Shown piece after piece: positions 28,332 through 36,540 of a stretch of 64,000 bases of DNA. The stretch is from Frigoribacterium sp. PvP032 (GTDB lineage Bacteria; Actinomycetota; Actinomycetes; Actinomycetales; Microbacteriaceae). The notes beneath the pieces are model-generated. The model was not told the DNA's origin and did no database searches. It saw only the letters and a program-made list of their open reading frames with translations. Location: positions 744,001-808,000 of the forward strand of contig NZ_JAFIBM010000001.1 in the NCBI RefSeq assembly GCF_017833035.1, in the 5' to 3' direction. Each line of letters starts with the position of its first letter. The first letter of the stretch is position 1. The translations under genes were made by a program, and so were the position numbers.

Positions 28332-28751
28332 ATGTCCGTCCAGCTCACGCCGTATCTCGCGTTCCGCACCCAGACCCGCGAGGCGCTCGACTTCTACGCC
28401 TCCGTGTTCGGTGGCGTCCCCACCTACAGCTCGTACAGCGAGTACGGCATGGGCGGCCAGGGGGAGGGCGACAAGATCATGCACGGGCAGCTCGCGACCC
28501 CGCACGGGCTCCTCCTCATGGCGGCCGACCGGCCCGACTCGGTCCCCCTCGAGAGCGAGAACGCGATCTCGCTCTCGCTCTTCGGAGCAGCCGAGGACGA
28601 GGACCGGCTGACCGGCTGGTTCGCCGCGCTCGCCGAGGGCGGCACGGTCCACGAGCAGCTCGCGAAGGCGCCGTGGGGTGACAGCTTCGGCCAGCTCGAC
28701 GACCGGTTCGGCATCCACTGGATGGTGAACATCGGCGGCACGGCCGCCTGA
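28332..28751 (+). CDS. VOC family protein (PhnB/glyoxalase-like)
   Basis: A 139-residue vicinal-oxygen-chelate protein of the PhnB/YjdN group. It shows LTPYLAFRTQTREALDFYASVFGG at the N-terminus, a central block with GDKIMHGQL, and a C-terminal WGDSFGQLDDRFGIHWMVN that ends as in PhnB relatives. The fold binds a metal in many members, but the reaction of this subgroup is not known. The ATG at 28332 follows GAGGGAG. The next gene starts 20 nt downstream and may be cotranscribed. Confidence 0.88.
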   Translation: MSVQLTPYLAFRTQTREALDFYASVFGGVPTYSSYSEYGMGGQGEGDKIMHGQLATPHGLLLMAADRPDSVPLESENAISLSLFGAAEDEDRLTGWFAALAEGGTVHEQLAKAPWGDSFGQLDDRFGIHWMVNIGGTAA

Positions 28752-28771
28752 GGGTCCGCGATGATGGACGG

Positions 28772-29161
28772 ATGGACGACTCCGCGCGCTGCCCCTGCCT
28801 GAGCGGCGAGACGTACGGCGCCTGCTGCGGGCCCCTGCACGCGCACGTCGTGCCGGCTCCGACTGCCGAACGGCTGATGCGCTCGCGATACTCGGCGTTC
28901 GTGGTGGGCGACGCCGGGTGGCTGCTCGAGACGTGGCACCCGTCGACGCGCCCGGACGAGCTCGAGCTCGACCCCACGGTGCGCTGGTTCCGGCTCGACG
29001 TGCTGCGGACCGACCGCGGCGGACCGCTCGACGACCGCGGCGTGGTCGAGTTCGCCGCGCACCACCGGGTCGACGGCGTCGCCGAGGTGCAGCGCGAGGT
29101 CAGCCGCTTCGTGCGCGACCGCTCGCGTCGGTGGCTCTACGTCGACGGCGTGCCCGGCTAG
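28772..29161 (+). CDS. YchJ family protein with SEC-C zinc motif
   Basis: A 129-residue YchJ/UPF0225 protein. The N-terminal CPCLSGETYGACCGPLH is a SEC-C-type zinc ligand set. The central AERLMRSRYSAFVVGDAGWLLETWHPSTRP and the C-terminal VEFAAHHR...REVSRFVRDRSRRWLYVDG are the NTF2-like domain. Function is not established. ATG start at 28772. Confidence 0.9.
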   Translation: MDDSARCPCLSGETYGACCGPLHAHVVPAPTAERLMRSRYSAFVVGDAGWLLETWHPSTRPDELELDPTVRWFRLDVLRTDRGGPLDDRGVVEFAAHHRVDGVAEVQREVSRFVRDRSRRWLYVDGVPG

Positions 29162-29353
29162 CCGGCGGGTTGCCGTCGCCCGCGGCGGGTGTGTTCGGCA
29201 TGCGGCGGGTTCCCGTCGTCGGTGGCGGGTGGGCGCTGACCCGCCGGGAGCTGCGGGAGCCCGCCGACTTCGGCAGTGGCCCGGCGTCTGGGGCCCAGGC
29301 GAGCGCGCGCAGGAGGTGCGGATGCGGCGACGAGGAGGCGGTTGCAGCTGCAG

Positions 29354-29752
29354 CTAGGGCTGCGGGGTGCCCTGCGAGTGGGCGTCGGGGTCGAGCTGCC
29401 CGCCCGTCGACGCTCGGCCGAGGGCGTGGGCGAGCTCGGCGAACGCCTCCTGCGACCGAGCCGCGCCGAGCGCGCCGCCCTTGACGAGGCCGGTGCCGAG
29501 GTCCCGGCTGAGGCGCACGACGAGCCGGCCGGAGTCGTCGACGAAGTACTGCAGCCAGAGCACGACGTGGAAGGCCTTGCCGGCGAAGACCCCCAGGAAC
29601 AGCGTCTTGGTGAGATCGCCGCGCACGGCCTTGGTGCTGCCGTTCGGCATCTGCTCGAGCCGGAAGCCCTGCGCCTGGGCCACGTGGTCGACGAGCCTGC
29701 GCGAGTCGTCGTGCGGGCCTGTGAAGAAGTAGTCGTAGCTGCTGTCGGCCAT
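29354..29752 (-). CDS. Hypothetical protein, 132 residues
   Basis: I do not recognise a family. From ATG 29752 (preceded by GGGGGA) it reads MADSSYDYFFTGPHDDSRRL. It is soluble, with a hydrophobic central stretch (LFLGVFAGKAFHVVLWLQYF) that may be a buried strand-helix region or a weak membrane segment. The C-terminal 40 residues are polar. It stands alone; the next gene on the strand ends near 29161 on the opposite side. Confidence 0.65.
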   Translation of the reverse strand: MADSSYDYFFTGPHDDSRRLVDHVAQAQGFRLEQMPNGSTKAVRGDLTKTLFLGVFAGKAFHVVLWLQYFVDDSGRLVVRLSRDLGTGLVKGGALGAARSQEAFAELAHALGRASTGGQLDPDAHSQGTPQP

Positions 29753-29910
29753 GCGTCCCCCGTGTAGTTCCCCTGGCGCCCGAGCGGGCTCCGAGCCACA
29801 ACTTAGCGCGAGTGCCGGCACTCGGACGCCCGCGGGCACGGCGACGCACCGCAGGCCCTGATCCGGTCTGCGGTGCGTCGCCGAGCGCCGCCGTGCGGCT
29901 GCCTCGATGC

Positions 29911-31794
29911 TCAGGCGCGTGCCCGGCGGCGAGCCGCGAGCAGCAGTCCGAGCCCGGCGAGCAGGGCCAGCAGGCCGGCCGCGAGGCCGCCCGTCGACTC
30001 GCCGCCGGTGAACGCGAGGGTGGAGCTGTCGGCTGCCGCCGTGAAGGGCTGACCAGCCGAGGAGGCGGTCGAGAAGGACACGGTGCGTTCGGCGGTCGAG
30101 GCGGTCACGACTCCCTCGCCGGAGTCGGTCGTCACGACGACCTCGCCGCCGCCGGTCGTCGGGACGTCGCCGTCACCCTCGGTCGTCGGGGTGGTGGGGT
30201 CCGACGGGTCGAAGGGGAAGGCGGGCGTCACGGGGATCACCGGGACGGTGGGGTCCGTCGGGTCGACCGGGTCCGTGGGGTCGACCGGGGTGCCGGGGTC
30301 GACGGGCGTCGTGCCGGTGGTGCCCGTCGTGTCGGTGCTGCTGTCGCCGACGACGCTCACCGCGTTGCCGCCCAGGTCGATCGGGATCGTGATGACCGGG
30401 ACGATCTGGGTGCCGCCGAGGATGCCGTCGTCGCCCGAGGTGGTGCTGCCGGTGCCGGTGGCGGGCGTGGTGCTGGTGCCCGTGCCCGTGCCCGTGCCGG
30501 TGGTGCTGCTGTCGCCGATGATGCTGACGGCGTTGCCGCCGGCGTCGACGGGAGCGGTGACGACGGGGACGATCTGGGTGCCGCCGAGGATGCCGTCGTC
30601 GCCCGAGGTGGTGCTGCCGGTGCCGGTGGCGGGCGTGGTGCTGGTGCCCGTGCCCGTGCCCGTGCCGGTGGTGCTGCTGTCGCCGATGACGCTGACGGTG
30701 TTGCCGCCGGCGTCGACGGGAGCGGTGACGACGGGGACGATCTGGGTGCCGCCGGCGATTCCGTCGTCGCCCGAGGTGGTGCTGCCGGTGCCGGTGGCGG
30801 GCGTGGTGCCCGTGCCGATGCTGCTGCCGGTGCTGCTGCTGTCGCCGATGATGCTGACGGCGTTGCCGCCGACGGTGACAGGAGCCGTCACCACGGGGGC
30901 GATCTGGGTGCCCCCGGCGATCGAGTCGTCGCCCGAGGTGGTGCCCGTCGAGCCCGTCCCGGCCGAGCCGGAGCCCGTCGCAGGCGTCGTGCCGACGACC
31001 GGCGTGCTGCCGGTCGAGCTGCTGTCGCCCAGGACGCTGACCGCGTTGCCGCCGATCGTGACCGGCACCGAGACGCCGGGGACGATCTGCGTGCCGCCGA
31101 GGACGGAGTCCTCACCGCTCGTCGTCGCTCCGGAAGTCGCCGGGGTCGACGTGGTCGGGGTCGTCGTCGCCGGTGCGGCGGTGCCCGTGCTCGAGCTGTC
31201 GCCGAGGAGCGACAGCCCGTTGCCCGAGATCGTCACCGGGAGGGCGACGTCGACGAGGGCCTGCGTGCCTCCGCCGATCGAGTCGGTGCCGGAGGTGGTG
31301 GCCGCGGGCGCCTCGACGGGCGCGGCCGGAGCCGGGGCCGGGGCGGCAGGTGCGGCCGGTGCGGCCGGCGCCGTGCTCGCCGCGTCGCCGACGACCGAGA
31401 TCGCGTTGTCGGTGACGGTGATCGGCACGTCGACCGACACGATGCCCTGCGTGCCGGAGAGCAGGCCGGAGTCACCGCTGGTCGTCGTTACCGGAGCGGG
31501 CGCCGGTGCCGGAGCGGGCGCCGAAGCGGGGGCCGGAGCCGGAGCCGGAGCGGGTGCAGGTGCAGGAGCAGGAGCAGGTGCCGCAGCCGCCGTCGCGGTG
31601 CTGTCGCCGACGACGGAGATCGCGTTGCCGAGCGCCGACAGGGGCGCGTCGACGACGGCCCCGATCTGGGTGCCCGAGAGCAGCCCGTCGTCTCCGGTGG
31701 TGGTGGGTGCCGCGTTGGCGGCGGTGGTTCCGAGGGCCCAGAGGCCTCCGACGAAGAGCGCTCCGGTGAGCCCTCTCGAGATGTACTTGTTCAT
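29911..31794 (-). CDS. Secreted surface protein with eight chaplin-like repeats and LAXTG sorting signal
   Basis: A 627-residue secreted protein. The ATG at 31794 follows TTGGAG. The signal peptide is cut near ANA-AP (28/29). Eight repeats of about 38 residues lie near 32, 105, 167, 225, 286, 340, 396 and 452, with consensus SGDDGIxGGTQIVPVVTAP, then V-GGNAVSIIGDSSSTG. This resembles the chaplin core (SGNxVQVPVxVPVNxxGNTISVIG) without cysteines. Linkers are Ala-Pro or Thr-Gly-rich. The end has LAFTG (593-597), a hydrophobic segment and RRRAR, a sortase E type wall signal. I infer an amyloid-like or adhesive surface coat. Confidence 0.75.
   Translation of the reverse strand: MNKYISRGLTGALFVGGLWALGTTAANAAPTTTGDDGLLSGTQIGAVVDAPLSALGNAISVVGDSTATAAAAPAPAPAPAPAPAPAPAPASAPAPAPAPAPVTTTSGDSGLLSGTQGIVSVDVPITVTDNAISVVGDAASTAPAAPAAPAAPAPAPAAPVEAPAATTSGTDSIGGGTQALVDVALPVTISGNGLSLLGDSSSTGTAAPATTTPTTSTPATSGATTSGEDSVLGGTQIVPGVSVPVTIGGNAVSVLGDSSSTGSTPVVGTTPATGSGSAGTGSTGTTSGDDSIAGGTQIAPVVTAPVTVGGNAVSIIGDSSSTGSSIGTGTTPATGTGSTTSGDDGIAGGTQIVPVVTAPVDAGGNTVSVIGDSSTTGTGTGTGTSTTPATGTGSTTSGDDGILGGTQIVPVVTAPVDAGGNAVSIIGDSSTTGTGTGTGTSTTPATGTGSTTSGDDGILGGTQIVPVITIPIDLGGNAVSVVGDSSTDTTGTTGTTPVDPGTPVDPTDPVDPTDPTVPVIPVTPAFPFDPSDPTTPTTEGDGDVPTTGGGEVVVTTDSGEGVVTASTAERTVSFSTASSAGQPFTAAADSSTLAFTGGESTGGLAAGLLALLAGLGLLLAARRRARA
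30421..30925. repeat. 168-bp tandem repeat inside the chaplin-like gene
   Basis: The unit beginning GATGCCGTCGTCGCC at 30421 recurs at 30589 and, with changes, at 30757: three units of 168 bp, or 56 residues each. The first two are nearly identical in DNA, which points to recent duplication or gene conversion and makes copy-number variation between strains likely. Confidence 0.85.
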
Positions 31795-31923
31795 GACGAA
31801 CTCCAAGACGAGATGAGGTGTGGTGCCGCGGTCTCGCGGCGTGGTCGCGTGTGTCGTCGGCAGGCAGGTGCCTGCTGTCGGGCCGGCTGCGGGTGCAGCG
31901 GGGCCCTGACGACGCGACCGACC

Positions 31924-33006
31924 TCAGTCGGGGGAGCTGTCGGTGTCGTACGTGGGCGTCGACGGGAGGTCGTCGTCGCCGTCCGCGGAGCCCGCCGAGA
32001 CGGCCAGGCCGGGAAGTGAGGAGGGGCGGGCTGCGTCGCCGACGACGGCTCCCGCCGAGCCGGCACCTGCGCCCGCGGAACCCGAGCCGGTCGACCCCGT
32101 GCTGCCCGAGGGCAGGCCCGGGAGGCCGTCGTCGCCGATCGGCGAGCGGTCGTCGGCGGGCAGCGGCGAGACGGGCGCAGCGGCGTTCGCCGCGGAGGGG
32201 GAGCCAGCGGAGGAGCTCGACGCCTGGGTCGCGATGCGGTCGCGCAGCACGCTCGCGGGGTCGGCCGCCACGACGTCGGCGGAGCCGGCGGTGGCCTCGT
32301 CGGCCAGGGCCGCCGCGGCCGTGTCGTCGCCCGCGGCGATCCCGGCGGCCGGGGTCGTCGTGCCGTCGAGCGAGACGCCGGCGGACGCGCCAGGCGCACC
32401 GGGCGTGCCGGGCAGGTCAGGAAGGGGCGTCGTGACGGGCGGGACAGGCAGACCCGGTGCCGGTGCCGCAGCGGCGTCGCCGAGGCTGCCGACAGCCGTG
32501 TCCACGACCGCGGCGACGGGCGCCGTGACGGTGGCGACCGGTGCCTGGCCCAAGACTGCGGGGACCACCGGCGTGGCTGCGACGACCGTGTCGACGACCT
32601 GCGCGACGGGGGCGACGACGCTCGAGACGGGCGCGGCCACGGCGACGTGCTGGACGACCTGCGGCACCACCGGCGCCACGGCCTGGACGACCTGCTGCAC
32701 CGGGGGAGCCACCGCCGTGGCCTGGGTCGCGACCTGGGTGACCGTCGACACCGCGCCTCCTGCGGTCGTCCCGACTGCGGCGACGGGAGCGTCGAGCGAC
32801 TGCACGACGCCCCCCACCGCGGACGTGACGCCGCCGAGCAGCGACGAGTCGGCCGGGGGAGCGGCCGGTGCTGCCGACGCGGACGTCGACGAGAAGAACA
32901 GGCTCAGCACCACGGCCGCGAGAGCGGCCAGGCCGGAGACCACGAGGAGGCGCACGAAGGAGAGCGCGGCCGGTCGCCGCATCGTCCCCTCGGCCGTCTG
33001 ATCCAC
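31924..33006 (-). CDS. Secreted Ala/Val/Pro-rich protein adjacent to the chaplin-like gene
   Basis: A 360-residue protein of unknown family. GTG at 33006 is chosen because GAAGAAGG precedes it. An N-terminal signal (Arg-rich, then about 19-38 hydrophobic) is cut near SASA-AP. Residues about 55-165 repeat VVxxVAPVVxxVV-type segments that could form amphipathic strands or helices. The rest is a low-complexity Ser/Gly/Ala/Asp tail ending DTDSSPD. There is no sorting signal or second membrane segment. It precedes the chaplin-like gene by 130 nt on the same strand, so a joint role at the cell surface is likely. Confidence 0.6.
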   Translation of the reverse strand: MDQTAEGTMRRPAALSFVRLLVVSGLAALAAVVLSLFFSSTSASAAPAAPPADSSLLGGVTSAVGGVVQSLDAPVAAVGTTAGGAVSTVTQVATQATAVAPPVQQVVQAVAPVVPQVVQHVAVAAPVSSVVAPVAQVVDTVVAATPVVPAVLGQAPVATVTAPVAAVVDTAVGSLGDAAAAPAPGLPVPPVTTPLPDLPGTPGAPGASAGVSLDGTTTPAAGIAAGDDTAAAALADEATAGSADVVAADPASVLRDRIATQASSSSAGSPSAANAAAPVSPLPADDRSPIGDDGLPGLPSGSTGSTGSGSAGAGAGSAGAVVGDAARPSSLPGLAVSAGSADGDDDLPSTPTYDTDSSPD

Positions 33007-33038
33007 GGCGCACCTTCTTCGGTCGCTGAGCTGCCGCC

Positions 33039-33071
33039 GGGGTGGTTGGGCCCGGCGAGCGGGGTGGTTGG
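33039..33071. promoter_or_regulatory. Direct repeat upstream of the surface-protein operon
   Basis: GGGGTGGTTGG occurs at 33039-33049 and again at 33061-33071, a 22-nt period (two helical turns), 33-65 nt upstream of the secreted protein's start. That spacing suits cooperative regulator binding. A TAGAAA (minus strand, near 33091-33096) could be the -10. Confidence 0.4.
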
Positions 33072-33211
33072 ACCCGCTGTGCCCCTTTTCTACGCCTGCG
33101 GGCCGGAGATGTCCACGAAGATCCCTCATTTGTACCCCGTGACCCACCTGCGGATCACCTGGGGAGGAGGCGCCGGTCGACCTGTCGAGGAGGCGAGCGT
33201 CGCGCCCGGCG

Positions 33212-33739
33212 TCAGGCGAGCGGCAGCCTGAGCTCGAGCTCGAGCTCGCGGCTCTCGGGGTCGAGGACGTACGGCACGGTGACGCCGGTCGGCTCGAAGC
33301 CCCGGCGGCGGTAGTACGCCACCGCGCGCGGGTTGTCCTCGTGGACGTGCAGCGTCAGCGCCGTGCCCTCGGTGCGCGCCCACTCGATCACCGTGTCGAG
33401 CAGGGCATCGGCGACCCCCGCCTCCCTGCCTCGGCTCGTCGGGCGGACGTAGACGCCGACGAGCATCGGCGTGCCCGGCGCGTCGAGGTAGCCGCCCATC
33501 GTGCCGACCCACTCGCCGGTCGTGTCGTCGATCGCCGCCAGCATCACGCTGTGCGGCGCCTGTCCGCGGGCGCCGCGTGCGCGCCACTCTGCCTCGCCGT
33601 GCGTCAGCCCGGTGCTGAGGGACTCGCCGTAGGCGAGCGGGGTGTCCTCGAGCATCTCGAGCCGCAGGTCGCGCACCTGCTGCCAGTCGTCGGCGGTCGT
33701 GCGGCGGATCGTGACGGTGCTCGGCATGCGCGGGCTCAT
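33212..33739 (-). CDS. GNAT family N-acetyltransferase
   Basis: A 175-residue GNAT enzyme. After an N-terminal TVTIRRTTADDWQQVRDLRLEML, the acetyl-CoA site shows VYVRPTSRGREAGVADALLD (a variant of the R/QxxGxG/A loop) and LHVHEDNPRAVAYYRRRGFEPTG. The acceptor is unknown. ATG 33739 overlaps the stop of the DUF429 gene (ATGA), and 33727 is an alternative start. It is the last gene of a three-gene coupled operon. Confidence 0.9.
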   Translation of the reverse strand: MSPRMPSTVTIRRTTADDWQQVRDLRLEMLEDTPLAYGESLSTGLTHGEAEWRARGARGQAPHSVMLAAIDDTTGEWVGTMGGYLDAPGTPMLVGVYVRPTSRGREAGVADALLDTVIEWARTEGTALTLHVHEDNPRAVAYYRRRGFEPTGVTVPYVLDPESRELELELRLPLA

Positions 33740-34683
33740 GCGCCCAGCGTGCCACGCGCTGCGCGACTGCCGCGCGCGGCTCGGCGCGGGGTGCGCCCGA
33801 CGGGCACGGTGCCCTCGGGCGCGGCGAGCCGCTGCGAGTCGCGCGCGGGCGAGATCAGCGTCGCGCGCCGGCCGAGGGCGTCGGGCTCGGCGGCCGCCCC
33901 GAGCACCTGCATCCGCTCGGGGCGCCGTGCCCGCAGCGACGCCGTCCACGCGCAGACGAGGGCGTCGAGCAGGTCCTCGCGGTGCTTGTACGCGCGGTCG
34001 ACGAGCGGCGACGGCTCGTCGACCAGGAGGCGCGACACCGGGTGCGAGAGCAGCCGCAGCGGCGGGTCGGCCGAGTCGAGGGCGGCCAGGCGCGAGATCA
34101 GGTCGTCGCAGGCGAGCGCGCGGGCGCCGCGCCGCTCCTCCTTGGCGAGGGTCGTGTCGGGACGCTTGTAGCGCGGCCGGCGGTCGTCGTAGCCGAGCTC
34201 CGGGGCGCCGACGAGCGTCGTGTACGGGTAGCACTCGAAGTACGAGACGGCGTCGGCGGCGACGGGCGCGACCCCGTCGTCGTACACGGCCCCGGCGGCG
34301 GCGAGGCGCTCGCCGAGGGTGCGTCCGCCGAGCCAGGGCAAGGAGGCGCTGGAGGCGTTCGCCGACACGTGCCACCGACCGTACGCCCGTCCCACGAGCC
34401 GTTCGCTCGGCCGCATGCCGGTCGCGTTCGGCACCAGCACGGGAGCGTCGATCGCGACGTGCGAGCCGGGGGTCGCCCAGCGCAGCGCCCACTCGGTCAC
34501 CTCGTCGACGCCGCGGGCCCAGCCGGCGTCGAGCACGGTGCCGTCGGCGTCGACGACCGCGAGGCCGGTCTCGTTGGCGGGCTTCGTCGGGGTCGAGTCG
34601 CGCCAGGCGAGGTCGATTCCGAGGTAGCGCGGGGCACTGATCGAATGGTGCTCGACGTCGCCGTGGGCAGCAGCGCCGCTCAC
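33736..34683 (-). CDS. DUF429 family protein
   Basis: A 315-residue DUF429 protein, predicted by its family to have an RNase H-like nuclease fold. Visible features are YLGIDLAWRDSTPT with an acidic residue after the first strand, AIDAPVLVPN (second acidic strand), VSYFECYPYTTLVGAPELGYDD (Glu) and DRAYKHREDLLDALVCAWTA (C-terminal acidic helix). This matches four scattered acidic positions. GTG 34683 overlaps the stop of the PAP2 gene. The C-terminal 40 residues are Arg-rich and variable. Its biological role is unknown. Confidence 0.85.
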   Translation of the reverse strand: MSGAAAHGDVEHHSISAPRYLGIDLAWRDSTPTKPANETGLAVVDADGTVLDAGWARGVDEVTEWALRWATPGSHVAIDAPVLVPNATGMRPSERLVGRAYGRWHVSANASSASLPWLGGRTLGERLAAAGAVYDDGVAPVAADAVSYFECYPYTTLVGAPELGYDDRRPRYKRPDTTLAKEERRGARALACDDLISRLAALDSADPPLRLLSHPVSRLLVDEPSPLVDRAYKHREDLLDALVCAWTASLRARRPERMQVLGAAAEPDALGRRATLISPARDSQRLAAPEGTVPVGRTPRRAARGSRAARGTLGA

Positions 34684-35561
34684 GAGCGGCGGTCGAGCTT
34701 CCAGCCGACCCAGGCGGTCACGAGCACGACCCCCGCCGCGGCGAGCCGGGCACCGGTCAGCACCCCGCTGCCGGTCGAGGTGGTCACGCTCATGTCGCTG
34801 CCGATCCCGATGCCCCAGACGAGGCCCGAGATCGTGAGGCAGGCGACGAGCGCGAGCCCCAGCAGTCCGGAAGTCAGGGCGAACGCCTTCGGGCCGACCG
34901 CGTCGACGGCGGCGGGGCTGCGCAGCCGTCCGCGGGCCCGGCCGGCGAGGCGCGAGGCCGTGAACCGCACGGCAGCGAGCCAGAAGAGGGCGACGGCGCA
35001 CGCGCCGACGATGTCGCTCGAGCGGTGCCAGCCGAAGGCGACGGTCTGCTCGGCCACGATGGCGGCGAACGCGGTCCCGATCAGGAACACCAGGGGGCGC
35101 ACGTGCCGGCCGAACGCGGTCATCACGGCGAAGAGAGCGGCGACGGCGATCGTGGTGTGCCCGCTCGGGAAGCTGTTGCCGTACAGCTCGCCGGTGAGGT
35201 CGGGGCGCGGCACGACCTGCTTGAGCACCTGGGTCGTGACCGTCGCGCCGATGATGAGCACGCCCGACTGCAGCGCGGCTCCCGGTCGGCGGCGGAGGAA
35301 CGCGACCAGCATCGTCAGCCCGACGAGCAGCATCAGCGCCGCGGGCGAGATCGCGTCGAGCGCGGAGCCGGAGCCGAGCAGGCGGTCGTCGTCGACCGAG
35401 CTGAGGATGCTGTCCTCGACGGACTGGCCCGTCTCGGTCAGCACTGCCAGGACGTACACGCCGCCGAAGACGACGACGGACGCGCTCGCCGCGACGATCC
35501 ACCGGGCCGACCCGTGTCGCCGGACGGCGCTCGGGGTCGGGAGAACGGGGGCAGCAGTCAC
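34680..35561 (-). CDS. PAP2 family phosphatase
   Basis: A polytopic membrane phosphatase of about 293 residues with the three PAP2 motifs KQVVPRPD, SFPSGHT and GWHRSSDIVG. It is likely to remove phosphate from a lipid (undecaprenyl pyrophosphate or phosphatidic acid) with its active site outside the membrane. The start is uncertain: GTG 35561 follows a TTCTAT -10-like box by 6 nt and would be leaderless, whereas GTG 35600 adds 13 residues. It heads the operon with DUF429 and GNAT, all joined by 4-nt overlaps. Confidence 0.88.
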   Translation of the reverse strand: MTAAPVLPTPSAVRRHGSARWIVAASASVVVFGGVYVLAVLTETGQSVEDSILSSVDDDRLLGSGSALDAISPAALMLLVGLTMLVAFLRRRPGAALQSGVLIIGATVTTQVLKQVVPRPDLTGELYGNSFPSGHTTIAVAALFAVMTAFGRHVRPLVFLIGTAFAAIVAEQTVAFGWHRSSDIVGACAVALFWLAAVRFTASRLAGRARGRLRSPAAVDAVGPKAFALTSGLLGLALVACLTISGLVWGIGIGSDMSVTTSTGSGVLTGARLAAAGVVLVTAWVGWKLDRRS

Positions 35562-35838
35562 TTCCCCATAGAACAGCACCCCTCCTGGACGCCGCCTCAC
35601 ACCCGCCTGGTGATGCGTCGAGAAGGGCGCGACTCACAGGCGGCGGTCGTGCCGTGCCGGGCAGCGGGCCGGCCCCTGGGGCGGCAGGCCGCCTCCTTCG
35701 CCCTCGCCCTGCGCCTGCGCGCATCGCGGCATCGCGGCCTCGCGCCTTGCGCCTGCGCGCCTGGGAGCCGCGGAGGTCGTCGGAGCATGATCGACCCACA
35801 TCAGCCGACACGGTCGGCTCGACACGAGGAGGCGCTCG

Positions 35839-36126
35839 ATGAGCACCACGAACAGCAACGAGCCGCAGCAGGGCGGGGTCACCGACGAGACCGCCGAGTT
35901 CGGCGACCGGTCGCAGGTGCCCGTCGCGGGCAGCACCGAGAACCACGGCGACGTCGAGCAGCCCGTCGCGCCCGGCACCGACGACGAGCCCGACCACCTG
36001 ACCGGCCGCGAGGCCACGGGCGACGTGCTCGACCGCACGGGCTCGGTCGACTCCTCGGACGTCGACGACCTGCTCGGCCGCCGCGAGGACCGCGACGACG
36101 ACCACGAGGGCCCGCGCGCCCCGTAG
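35839..36126 (+). CDS. Small acidic hydrophilic protein (hypothetical)
   Basis: A 95-residue protein starting MSTTNSNEPQQGGVTDETAE. It is very rich in Asp, Glu, Gly and Ser, has no hydrophobic core and is probably disordered. The strong site GAGGAGG, then 7 nt, precedes the ATG. Similar small acidic proteins occur in actinobacteria and are sometimes stress related, but I cannot name a family. The family A palindrome follows 24 nt after the stop. Confidence 0.7.
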   Translation: MSTTNSNEPQQGGVTDETAEFGDRSQVPVAGSTENHGDVEQPVAPGTDDEPDHLTGREATGDVLDRTGSVDSSDVDDLLGRREDRDDDHEGPRAP

Positions 36127-36149
36127 CTCGCGAGCTCGCGTTCTCGCCT

Positions 36150-36206
36150 CGAGTTGCCCCGAACGGCTGCCTCCGGGCTCCGGAAGCGACCGAACGCGGC
36201 AACTCG
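36150..36206. repeat. Intergenic palindrome, family A copy 2 (57 nt)
   Basis: CGAGTTGCCCCG (36150-36161) and CGCGGCAACTCG (36195-36206), one mismatch, are separated by 33 nt. The inner sequence shares GCTGCCTC with copy 1 but is otherwise different. Confidence 0.9.
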
Positions 36207-36247
36207 TCCAGGTGGGCGAGAGCACGAACACGAGGAGGCGCCCTCGA

Positions 36248-36277
36248 TTCGCGAGGACGCCCTCGGTCGTGTAGTGT
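36248..36277 (+). promoter_or_regulatory. Promoter of tRNA-Arg
   Basis: TAGTGT (36272-36277) lies 27 nt before the tRNA, and TTCGCG (36248-36253) is a weak -35 at 18-nt spacing. A CCGGCC-ATTC-GGCCGG hairpin lies between promoter and tRNA. Confidence 0.45.
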
Positions 36278-36304
36278 TTCCCCCGGCCATTCGGCCGGAG
36301 AAAT

Positions 36305-36377
36305 GCGCCTGTAGCTCAACGGATAGAGCATCTGACTACGGATCAGAAGGTTGGGGGTTCGAGTCCCTCCAGGCGCA
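36305..36377 (+). tRNA. tRNA-Arg(ACG)
   Basis: A 73-nt tRNA. The acceptor GCGCCTG pairs with CAGGCGC, with discriminator A at 36377. The D-arm contains AGCTCAACGGATAGAGCA. The anticodon stem TCTGA/TCAGA holds CTACGGA, giving anticodon ACG (inosine-modified), which reads CGU/CGC/CGA. The T-arm is TGGGG-GTTCGAGT-CCCTCC. CCA is not encoded. Confidence 0.96.
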
Positions 36378-36385
36378 CACGAATT

Positions 36386-36421
36386 AGAAAAGCCCTGCCC
36401 TACTCGGTAGGGCTTTTCTTC
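36386..36421 (+). terminator. Intrinsic terminator of tRNA-Arg
   Basis: GCCCTA-CTCGG-TAGGGC (36397-36413) is followed by TTTTCTTCGTTTT. An upstream AGAAAAGCCCT can also pair with AGGGCTTTTCT. Confidence 0.85.
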
Positions 36422-36451
36422 GTTTTGGTGCCTGTCCGGCCGCCTGCCGGC

Positions 36452-36512
36452 GGCCGGCGTCCTGCGGACGCGAGCCTGCAGGGCGGCGTGTGGCCGGCGT
36501 CCTGCGGACGCG
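36452..36512. repeat. 21-bp direct repeat
   Basis: GGCCGGCGTCCTGCGGACGCG occurs at 36452-36472 and 36492-36512 (40-nt period); each contains the self-complementary CGTCC-TGC-GGACG. It lies between the tRNA terminator and the convergent membrane-protein gene and may serve as that gene's terminator. Confidence 0.75.
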
Positions 36513-36540
36513 GGCGTGGCGGCGGCGGGCGTGGGCTGCG

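Noticed and set aside
29812-32019. Long plus-strand open frames antisense to the chaplin-like gene
   Set aside because: They are reverse-frame images of the repeats, with no start signals or family features. The minus-strand product has signal peptide, repeats and sorting signal.
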